NCBI GenBank assembly: GCA_016180705.1
Contig: JACPAU010000185.1
Coordinates: 1 to 5,218 of the forward strand
Reading direction: 5' to 3'
DNA: 5,218 bases
Origin: Candidatus Methylomirabilota bacterium
Lineage (GTDB): Bacteria > Methylomirabilota > Methylomirabilia > Methylomirabilales > JACPAU01
A program made the translations under genes and the position numbers. The notes beneath the pieces are model-generated. The model had not been told where the DNA came from, made no database searches, and saw only the letters and a program-made list of their open reading frames with translations. Below are positions 1-4,380 of this stretch, in pieces (position 1 is the first letter of the stretch; each line of letters opens with the position of its first letter).

Positions 1-360
1 CTCGGTCATCCGATGGCCGGTCCCGACCTCCAGGCCTTTCGCCGCGCTCACGATGATGGGGGCGTCGTGGAGGGCGCCAGCGGTCTGGCCCGCGATGGCG
101 CGCAGGTGCTGCGCCGGCACGGCGAAGAGGACCAGGCCGGCCCCTCCCACCGCCTCCTTCAGGTCATCCGTCGCGGTGAGGGAAGGGGGCAGGGGGACGC
201 CGGGCAGGTAGAGGCGGTTCTCCCGGTCCTTCTGCAGGGCCTCCGCCATCTCGGTGCGGCGGGCCCACAGGACCGTCGGCTGACCGCGGGAGGAGAGCAG
301 GCACGCGAGGGCGGTTCCCCAGGCGCCCGCCCCCAGGACCGCCGCGCGCCCCCCGCTCAT
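1..360 (-). CDS. gpsA: NAD(P)H-dependent glycerol-3-phosphate dehydrogenase, N-terminal part (cut by window edge)
   Basis: Cytosolic enzyme that reduces dihydroxyacetone phosphate to sn-glycerol 3-phosphate, the backbone for phospholipid synthesis. Only the first 120 residues are in the window; the gene runs off the left edge. Seen directly: the dinucleotide-binding glycine loop GAGAWGTALA at residues 10-19, the family signature NRLYLPGVPLP at 48-58, the strand-turn LVLFAVPAQHLR at 76-87, and SAAKGLE at 105-111, where K108 fits the conserved catalytic-site lysine of this family. These form the N-terminal Rossmann domain in the usual order and spacing. The ATG start overlaps the stop of the upstream small gene in an ATGA arrangement, with an AGAGG ribosome site four bases before the ATG, so translation is probably coupled. 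Nothing appears frameshifted or missing. The identification is firm; the C-terminal substrate domain cannot be assessed. Confidence 0.95.
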   Translation of the reverse strand, partial: MSGGRAAVLGAGAWGTALACLLSSRGQPTVLWARRTEMAEALQKDRENRLYLPGVPLPPSLTATDDLKEAVGGAGLVLFAVPAQHLRAIAGQTAGALHDAPIIVSAAKGLEVGTGHRMTE

Positions 361-704
361 CGCCCCTCTCGGGCCGATCCCCCGGGCTCGGCCGGGCGCC
401 TGCCCTGGGCCTGCCAGATCGCCCGCAGGTCGAGCGTCGCGCTGAAGAGGGCGGGGTCGTTCGTGTCCAGGCCGTGGTGCTCCAGCGCCACCAGGGCGAG
501 CCCCTTCCCGAGGACGGGCGCGTCGGCCGCCCGGAGGAACGCCACGAGGAGCGGGACCACGGCGGAGGCCGGCGCCCGCTTGAGGGCGGTGGATGCGCCG
601 AGCGCGAAGAGGCGCGCCAGGCCCTCCTCGAGCGCGGGCGCGCCGGCCTCGAGGCCCCGCAGGGCATCGAGCAGAGCGTGCACCTGCTCCGGAGGCGCGG
701 TCAC
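357..704 (-). CDS. small helical protein of unknown function, upstream of and overlapping gpsA
   Basis: I do not recognise this 115-residue protein. It is rich in Ala and Leu, and most of it (about residues 4-95) looks like consecutive amphipathic helices, for example around PPEQVHALLDALRGLEA and VVPLLVAFLRAADAP. That pattern could be a HEAT-like or other small alpha-helical fold. The last 20 residues (GRRPAEPGGSAREGR at the end) are polar and probably disordered. There are no cysteines, signal peptide or membrane segment. The start is a GTG chosen because a strong GGAGG (709-713) lies four bases upstream. Its stop overlaps the gpsA ATG by four bases and a promoter lies about 60 bp upstream, so it is the first gene of a gpsA operon. 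Reality as a gene is supported by the ribosome site, the overlap and plausible amino-acid composition, not by homology. A function in phospholipid metabolism would be guilt by association only. Confidence 0.7.
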   Translation of the reverse strand: MTAPPEQVHALLDALRGLEAGAPALEEGLARLFALGASTALKRAPASAVVPLLVAFLRAADAPVLGKGLALVALEHHGLDTNDPALFSATLDLRAIWQAQGRRPAEPGGSAREGR

Positions 705-754
705 GGGACCTCCATCGGGCGGGCGGAGGAGGAAGGCGACGACGCGGGCACCAT
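701..754 (-). other. possible 17-codon upstream ORF in the gpsA-operon leader
   Basis: In the predicted leader an ATG at 754 opens a 17-codon frame (MVPASSPSSSARPMEVP) whose TGA overlaps the GTG start of the next gene in a GTGA arrangement. The serine run and position would suit a translationally coupled leader peptide. However, the ribosome site before its ATG is weak, and short open frames are common in GC-rich DNA. It is recorded as a possibility only. Confidence 0.2.
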
Positions 755-768
755 GCTCGGCCGGGCTG

Positions 769-798
769 AGTCTATCGGTGCCTGCGCGCGGATGTCAA
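769..798 (-). promoter_or_regulatory. sigma70-type promoter for the small gene-gpsA operon
   Basis: On the minus strand a perfect -35 box TTGACA (793-798) is followed after 18 bases by TAGACT (769-774), which matches four of six positions of the -10 consensus. Transcription would begin near 762 and give a leader of roughly 58 nt before the GTG at 704. It lies in the only gap between the zf-HC2 gene and the gpsA operon and points the right way, which supports it. Confidence 0.65.
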
Positions 799-809
799 CG
801 CGAAAGCCC

Positions 810-825
810 CGGCGCGAAGACGCCG
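810..825. repeat. short inverted repeat between zf-HC2 and the gpsA operon
   Basis: CGGCG (810-814) and CGCCG (821-825) can form a 5-bp hairpin with a 6-base loop. It lies downstream of the zf-HC2 stop on the minus strand and just upstream of the TTGACA box. There is no clear T-run after it, so it is at best a weak terminator for the zf-HC2 transcript. Confidence 0.3.
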
Positions 826-873
826 AACCCTCCCTCGAGAGCAGTCAGGGTGTTTCGGGCGGGACGGAGCGGG

Positions 874-1110
874 TCAGCGGGCGGCGAGGCCGCGGGCGAA
901 CGCGGCGAGGCGGGCCTTCAGGTCCTCCGGCATCTCCTCGCAGGGCAGCATCCCCGTCAGCCGGATCGTGGCCTCGTAGGTCTTGAGGAAAGCCCGGCAG
1001 GAAGGACAGGCATCCAGGTGGCGATCCAGGACCAACCGGTCCTCCGCCGGCATGGTCCCGTCCAGGTAGTCCGCGAGGACCCGGGTCATCTCCCGACAGG
1101 TCAGCATCAT
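874..1110 (-). CDS. zf-HC2 (anti-sigma type) zinc-binding protein, 78 aa
   Basis: This is a small protein with the HCxxC zinc-finger pattern of the zf-HC2 family, found at the N-terminus of many ECF anti-sigma factors. C5 (in MMLTCREM), H31, C35 and C38 (in RHLDACPSC) are the expected ligands; LADYLDGTMPAEDRLVLDRHL is the typical connecting helix pair. After the domain there is only a charged helix (60-78), with no membrane segment, so this is a soluble one-domain form, shorter than membrane anti-sigma factors. No sigma-factor gene is in the window, so a partner cannot be named. The start is one of two adjacent ATG codons: GGGAGG (1111-1116) abuts the first ATG and is three bases from the second (1105-1107), so the second may be the real start. 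The gene lies 86 bp downstream of the aminotransferase stop on the same strand and could be read through from it. Family assignment is firm, role uncertain. Confidence 0.85.
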   Translation of the reverse strand: MMLTCREMTRVLADYLDGTMPAEDRLVLDRHLDACPSCRAFLKTYEATIRLTGMLPCEEMPEDLKARLAAFARGLAAR

Positions 1111-1129
1111 CCTCCCATCGCCCCGGCCG

Positions 1130-1156
1130 CGGGGCTCTGAAGGCTTAGACGCCCCG
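1130..1156. repeat. inverted repeat in the gap between the aminotransferase and zf-HC2 genes
   Basis: CGGGGC (1130-1135) and GCCCCG (1151-1156) form a 6-bp stem. Inside it TCT/AGA adds three more pairs on the minus strand after one bulged base. It sits after the aminotransferase stop and before the zf-HC2 start. No T-run follows, so it is more likely a leader or mRNA-end hairpin than a complete intrinsic terminator. Confidence 0.35.
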
Positions 1157-1196
1157 GGCAGAGAATGGGTGCGCACGAAATCGGGCTCGGGTTTCG

Positions 1197-2576
1197 TCAG
1201 GCGAAGCAGCCCTCTTCCAGCATCATCCGGAGGGCCTTCTCGAAGGCCGTGATGGTCTGCTCCAGGTCCTGGTCGCTGTGGACCGCGGAGAGCCAGCCGT
1301 GGAACGGCTGGAGGTCCACGCCGTTCAGGAGCATGGCGCAGCGGAGGGTGTGGTAGAGGGGCATGTTGGGGTGGGTCTGGAGCGCGGTGTGGTCGCGGCG
1401 GCCGCTCTTCCCGTTCACGTCCACCCCGAGGCGACCGGGCTCGAGGAAGAGAGAGTAGCAGGAGGACTCCCCGTACACTCGGAGGTCCGCCCCGACCCGC
1501 TCCGCGGCCGCGTTCAGGCCGGCCCGGAGCGCGTCGCCCGTCTTGTTGGCGCGGCGCTGGGCCTGCCCGTCGGCGATGAGTTCCAGGGTGGCGATCCCCG
1601 CCGCGGCGCAGACCGGGTTGGCGTTGAAGGTGCCCGCGTGCGCCACCTTCTGGTGGCGGTTCCAGGCGGGGTCGTCCCGGAACGCCAGGAGGTCCATCAC
1701 GTCTCCCCGCCCCGCCACGGCCCCGCCGGGGAGCCCGCCAGCCAGAATCTTGGCGAGGGTGGTGAGGTCGGGCGTGACGCCGAAGTACTCCTGCGCGCCG
1801 CCGGGGGCGTACCGGAACCCCGTGATCACCTCGTCGAAGATGAGGAGCACCCCGCGCGCCGCGGTGAGGTCCCGGAGGCCCTTGAGGAAGGTCGGATCGG
1901 TCGGGATGGTTCCGCTGCTCCCGCCGCCCGCCTCGATCAGGACCGCGGCGACGTCGCGCCGGGCCTCCAAAATCGTCTGGACCGCCTCGAGGTCGTTCGG
2001 GGGACACAGGAGCATCTGCTCGAGGGCTTCCACCGGCACCCCCCGCGAGACGGGGGCCGTGTAGGGGGGCTTGACGCCGACGGCGGCGTAGTCGTGCCAG
2101 CCGTGGAAGTGCCCCTCGAACTTGACGATCTTCTCCTTGCTCGTGGCCGCGCGGGCCAGCCGCAGCGCGAGCTGGGTCGCCTCCGTCCCCGACTGGGTGA
2201 AACGGACCCGCTCGGCCGAGGGGACCAGTTGGGTCACCAGTTCCGCCCAGCGGACCTCCAGGGGATGGCACCCGCCCGGGTGCGTCCCGCGGTCCATCTG
2301 GCCCTTGACCGCGGCGACCACCGCCGGGTGCAGGTGCCCCAGGAACAGGGCCCCGTGCCCGGCCCAGTAGTCAATGAGCTCGTGCCCCTCCACGCTCCAC
2401 TTGCGCGAGCCCCGCGCCCGCTCGATGTAGGGCGGGAAGGGAAGGGTGTGGCGGATGTCGTGGGTAATGCCGCCGGGGATGAGCCGGCGGGCCTTCTCGA
2501 ACAGTTCGGCGGAGGCGGCGAACTGCTTCCGGTAGGCCTGCTCGATGGCGGCCGGGCGCGCGCCTGCCTTCCCCAT
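1197..2576 (-). CDS. class-III PLP aminotransferase, glutamate-1-semialdehyde aminomutase-like
   Basis: This 459-residue pyridoxal-phosphate enzyme belongs to the class-III (ornithine/GSA) aminotransferase fold and most resembles the HemL branch. Visible in order: FTQSGTEAT (126-134, phosphate-binding), KFEGHFHGWHDY (152-163, the aromatic/histidine region stacking on the cofactor), LIFDEVITGFR (245-255, D248 binding the pyridine nitrogen), TLAKILAGGLPGGA (273-286, K276 the Schiff-base lysine) and AGTFNANPVCAAAG (314-327). All catalytic elements are intact. It differs from typical HemL (about 430 aa) by a longer N-terminus, the HGWHD form of the cofactor loop, and an inserted stretch near 385-405. 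It may therefore be an aminotransferase of other specificity rather than the tetrapyrrole enzyme; substrate is unknown. The ATG was chosen over an in-frame GTG one codon earlier because GGAGG (2583-2587) lies six bases from it. The ATG overlaps the stop of the upstream glutaredoxin-like gene by one base, so the two are co-translated. Confidence 0.88.
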   Translation of the reverse strand: MGKAGARPAAIEQAYRKQFAASAELFEKARRLIPGGITHDIRHTLPFPPYIERARGSRKWSVEGHELIDYWAGHGALFLGHLHPAVVAAVKGQMDRGTHPGGCHPLEVRWAELVTQLVPSAERVRFTQSGTEATQLALRLARAATSKEKIVKFEGHFHGWHDYAAVGVKPPYTAPVSRGVPVEALEQMLLCPPNDLEAVQTILEARRDVAAVLIEAGGGSSGTIPTDPTFLKGLRDLTAARGVLLIFDEVITGFRYAPGGAQEYFGVTPDLTTLAKILAGGLPGGAVAGRGDVMDLLAFRDDPAWNRHQKVAHAGTFNANPVCAAAGIATLELIADGQAQRRANKTGDALRAGLNAAAERVGADLRVYGESSCYSLFLEPGRLGVDVNGKSGRRDHTALQTHPNMPLYHTLRCAMLLNGVDLQPFHGWLSAVHSDQDLEQTITAFEKALRMMLEEGCFA

Positions 2577-2881
2577 CACGATCCTCCCCCCGGAGACTCC
2601 CGCGGGGTGCCGAGGATCCGCCGCTCCCACTGGGCCCGCCGGATCCGGCGCCTGAGCGCCCCTGCCGTCACCCGGTACTTGAAGGCCTTGCGCCCGTCCA
2701 CGAAGAGAACCGGAACCTCGTCCTGGAAGCGACGGAGCAGCGCCGGGTCGCCGGCGATGTCCACCGCCGTCACCTGGAGCGCCACTCGCGCCGCCACGGC
2801 CGCGACCACGGCCGCCATCTCCTCGCAGAGATGGCACTCGGCCTTGGTGTACAGCGTCACGCAGACGGGCGGCGCGGACAC
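2576..2881 (-). CDS. glutaredoxin-like thiol-disulfide protein
   Basis: A 101-residue thioredoxin-fold protein of the small glutaredoxin-like (DUF836-type) family. The first strand VCVTLYTKAECHLCEEM carries the redox pair C16-H-L-C19, DIAGDPALLRRF (41-52) follows the second strand, and DEVPVLFVDG (54-63) contains the cis-proline P57 next to the active site and the following hairpin. A basic C-terminal helix (RRRIRRAQWERR) is extended by a Gly/Pro tail. The frame is open further upstream to 2956, but that extension is Arg/Ser/Cys-rich and covers the promoter, so I place the start at the GTG at 2881. A GTG at 2860, just before TLYTK, is the alternative. No ribosome site precedes either. The gene is first in a unit with the aminotransferase (one-base overlap). 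Its reductant and target are not evident; a role in protecting or reducing the aminotransferase would be inference. Confidence 0.82.
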   Translation of the reverse strand: MSAPPVCVTLYTKAECHLCEEMAAVVAAVAARVALQVTAVDIAGDPALLRRFQDEVPVLFVDGRKAFKYRVTAGALRRRIRRAQWERRILGTPRESPGGGS

Positions 2882-2886
2882 GCGGG

Positions 2887-2915
2887 ATGATAGCACACAG
2901 GGGCGGGAGCGACAA
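2887..2915 (-). promoter_or_regulatory. strong extended -10 promoter for the glutaredoxin-aminotransferase unit
   Basis: On the minus strand TTGTCG (2910-2915) is followed by a 17-base spacer and TATCAT (2887-2892; five of six to consensus), with TG one base before it, the extended -10 signature. Only five bases separate the -10 box from the GTG at 2881, so transcription would start at or within a base or two of that codon. This points to a leaderless or nearly leaderless mRNA. Confidence 0.65.
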
Positions 2916-2930
2916 CGCGACCGCGCGCGC

Positions 2931-2959
2931 TTGACACCCCCTGACCCCTGTGCCATTGT
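2931..2959 (+). promoter_or_regulatory. promoter for pyrE, divergent from the glutaredoxin promoter
   Basis: A perfect TTGACA (2931-2936) stands 17 bases before CATTGT (2954-2959), a poor -10 with three of six matches. A start near 2966 would leave about 31 nt of leader, containing the GGAGG at 2988-2992 four bases before the pyrE ATG. The -35 boxes of this and the opposing promoter are only 15 bp apart, so the two polymerase sites are back-to-back and could share regulation. Confidence 0.5.
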
Positions 2960-2996
2960 CTGGCCGCCCCGCAGCCCGCCGCCGCCCGGAGGCCCG

Positions 2997-3587
2997 ATGC
3001 CGGACGCCCGCCAGGAACTCCTCCACCTCCTCTACCGGCACTCTTTTCAGTACAGCCCCGAGCCCACCTTCCGCCTCGCCTCCGGCCGGATGAGCCAGTA
3101 CTACATCAACTGCAAGGCGACCACGTTCCTCGCCTCGGCGATGCCGCTCGTGGGCCGGCTCCTCTGGGAGGCGGTCCGCGCGGCCTCCCCGGAGGCCGTG
3201 GGAGGGCCGACGCTCGGCGCCGATCCCCTCGCCTACGCCGTCGCGTTCGTCAGCGCGATGGAGGGCAAGCCGGTCCACGCCTTCAGCATCCGCAAGGAGC
3301 CGAAGCCCCACGGTCTCATGCGCTGGATCGAGGGCTATGGCGCGCAGGGGGCCCGGGTCGCGATCCTGGAGGACGTCATCACCACGGGGGAGTCCACGCT
3401 GAAGGCGATCCGGGGGGCGGAGGAGGGGGGCTTCCGGGTGGTGCAGGTCGCCGTCCTCGTGGACCGGCAGGAGGGGGGGCGGGAACGGGTGGAGGCTGCG
3501 GGCTACCCCTTCGTCGCCCTCTACACCCGCGAGGACTTCATGGCCCTGCACCGGGCGGTGGGCGGGACTACCGGGAGCCGGTCTTGA
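2997..3587 (+). CDS. pyrE: orotate phosphoribosyltransferase
   Basis: Transfers orotate to PRPP to make orotidine 5'-monophosphate, the fifth step of pyrimidine synthesis (cytosolic, homodimeric in the family). The 196-residue protein has every expected element: FRLASGRMSQYYINCK (25-40) at the substrate end, GGPTLGADPLA (69-79), the mobile-loop region SIRKEPKPHG (97-106) with the basic residues that contact pyrophosphate, and the PRPP signature VAILEDVITTGEST (121-134) with the acidic pair E125-D126. Length is normal. The ATG was chosen for the GGAGG four bases upstream and because homologous sequence begins within 20 residues of it. Its last 20 bp overlap the end of hpt on the opposite strand. 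A second, different orotate transferase is encoded at the right edge of the window, so one of the two may have another substrate; by motifs this one looks fully competent. Confidence 0.93.
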   Translation: MPDARQELLHLLYRHSFQYSPEPTFRLASGRMSQYYINCKATTFLASAMPLVGRLLWEAVRAASPEAVGGPTLGADPLAYAVAFVSAMEGKPVHAFSIRKEPKPHGLMRWIEGYGAQGARVAILEDVITTGESTLKAIRGAEEGGFRVVQVAVLVDRQEGGRERVEAAGYPFVALYTREDFMALHRAVGGTTGSRS

Positions 3588-4110
3588 GCACGGCCAGGTC
3601 GGGGAGGTTACGGTAGTGCTGGCGGTAGTCGAGGCCGTAGCCGACGACGAAGACGTCGGGGCACTCGAAGCCCCGGTAGGCGATGGGGAGGCTGGCGATC
3701 CGGTGCGCGGGCTTGTCGAGGAGGACGCAGACCTTGAGGCTCGCAGGCTCCCGGGGGGCGAGGTGGCGGAGGAGGGAACTCATGGTGAGGCCGGTGTCAA
3801 TCACGTCCTCCACCACCAGGACGTGGCGGGCGCCGATGGGCTCCTCCAGGTCCTTCACGATCCGCACCACGCCCTGCTTGTCCGCCCCCGGCCCGTAGGA
3901 CGAAATCGCCATCAGGTCAATGGCCAGCGGAATATTGATGGCCCGGGCGAGGTCCACCAGGAAGAAGATGCCCCCGCGGAGGATGGTCACCAGGAGCAGG
4001 TCCTTCCCGGCATAGTCGGCCGAAATCGCCTGACCTAACTCCCGGACTCGCGTCTGGATGGCCTCAGCCGTGAAGAGGACCTGGCCTATCCCTTCGGCGA
4101 CTCCCGTCAT
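3568..4110 (-). CDS. hpt: hypoxanthine phosphoribosyltransferase
   Basis: Purine salvage enzyme joining hypoxanthine (often also guanine) to PRPP to give IMP or GMP. The 180-residue protein contains the PPi-binding LRGG (44-47), the flexible-loop SSYG (70-73), the PRPP signature LVVEDVIDTGLTM (98-110) with E101-D102, CVLLDK (128-133) with the purine-recognition lysine, and the C-terminal signature GFECPDVFVVGYGLDY (147-162). All are in canonical spacing and length is typical. The ATG at 4108-4110 gives the expected N-terminus but has only a weak ribosome site (AGGG about 11 bases upstream), so translation may be poor or controlled. Upstream on the same strand are a U-run hairpin and, beyond it, the nuclease-like gene. 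No convincing promoter is visible in the 246-bp gap, so it may be transcribed from the upstream operon. Its TAG stop lies inside the end of pyrE on the other strand. Confidence 0.95.
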   Translation of the reverse strand: MTGVAEGIGQVLFTAEAIQTRVRELGQAISADYAGKDLLLVTILRGGIFFLVDLARAINIPLAIDLMAISSYGPGADKQGVVRIVKDLEEPIGARHVLVVEDVIDTGLTMSSLLRHLAPREPASLKVCVLLDKPAHRIASLPIAYRGFECPDVFVVGYGLDYRQHYRNLPDLAVLKTGSR

Positions 4111-4131
4111 CAGTTTGGGGCCCTGTTGATG

Positions 4132-4150
4132 AAAAACGGCTTGACGCCGT
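4132..4150 (-). terminator. terminator- or attenuator-like hairpin upstream of hpt
   Basis: On the minus strand ACGGC and GCCGT form a 5-bp stem with a 5-base loop, and the RNA continues directly into a run of U (plus-strand A-run 4132-4136). This is the shape of a short intrinsic terminator. It lies only 21 bp before the hpt ATG, leaving no room for a promoter after it, so if it works it would act on hpt read-through as an attenuator. The stem is short, so strength is doubtful. Confidence 0.4.
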
Positions 4151-4169
4151 CGGCAGCGCGCCCTACCTT
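4141..4169 (+). promoter_or_regulatory. candidate promoter for the plus-strand structured RNA
   Basis: TTGACG (4141-4146; five of six to the -35 consensus), a 17-base spacer, then TACCTT (4164-4169; three of six, keeping the key T-A....T). Counting six bases beyond the -10 puts the start at G4176, which is the first base of the closing stem of the proposed RNA. The -35 box overlaps the hairpin described just upstream of hpt, so it could be incidental. Confidence 0.45.
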
Positions 4170-4175
4170 ATGCTC

Positions 4176-4380
4176 GAGCCCCGAGGGGTCTTCGCGGGAA
4201 GACCCGGCGGAACTCGCAGAACCTGCCTGAAGCAGAAATGGTCGCGGGCAACCCCTGCGGCCGGCCGGTGCGGGGCCAACCAAAAGGCGGCCCGGCGCTG
4301 GGAAGCGGTACTGAGACAGGTAGGAAAAGCGGGAAACGTCGGGAAACCCAACAAGGTCACTTGGGGCTCACCGCTTTTTT
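4176..4380 (+). ncRNA. candidate structured non-coding RNA of about 200 nt, family unknown
   Basis: Between hpt and the nuclease-like gene, the plus strand folds by hand into a compact RNA. A 10-bp closing stem pairs 4176-4185 with 4360-4369. Next comes a perfect 8-bp hairpin (4186-4193/4198-4205). A long arm follows: 4206-4209/4337-4340, a 3x3 A-rich loop, 4213-4217/4329-4333, a 4x4 loop (AGAA/AAAA), and 4222-4229/4317-4324. At its tip are two more hairpins: 10 bp at 4239-4248/4254-4263, and 7+5 bp with one G-G mismatch at 4265-4277/4289-4301. A mini-hairpin GGGAAACCC (4341-4349) precedes the closing strand. Nine pairs are G-U wobbles that would be A-C mismatches on the other strand, favouring plus-strand transcription. 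A promoter predicts a start at 4176, and six Ts follow at 4375-4380. No tmRNA, RNase P, SRP or 6S signature is present. The 3' end is antisense to the last codons of the nuclease-like gene. The fold is inferred without energy calculation or alignment. Confidence 0.55.

Noticed and set aside
13..1140. Long plus-strand open frame opposite gpsA and the small genes
   Set aside because: Arg/Gly/Ala-rich shadow frame. The minus strand carries the clear GpsA, zf-HC2 and operon signals.
1278..2996. Long plus-strand extension upstream of the pyrE start
   Set aside because: It is antisense to the aminotransferase and lacks any domain. A ribosome site and promoter support the ATG at 2997.
1197..3551. 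Very long open minus-strand frame running through the aminotransferase, glutaredoxin-like gene and pyrE
   Set aside because: Only the 1197-2576 part carries recognisable domains. Upstream it is Arg/Gly/Ala-rich, out of frame with the better-supported genes, and open only because GC-rich DNA has few stops.
4111..4356. A minus-strand riboswitch in the hpt leader
   Set aside because: The same helices on the minus strand would contain about nine A-C mismatches in place of G-U pairs, and no known purine or PRPP aptamer sequence is visible.
4176..4380. Known RNA families for the structured interval: 6S, SRP, tmRNA, RNase P, group I or II intron
   Set aside because: No SRP GGAAG-type apical motif, no tRNA-like ends, no RNase P core sequence, no intron domain V or group I core. 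6S would be a single rod with one apical loop, whereas this has two apical hairpins.
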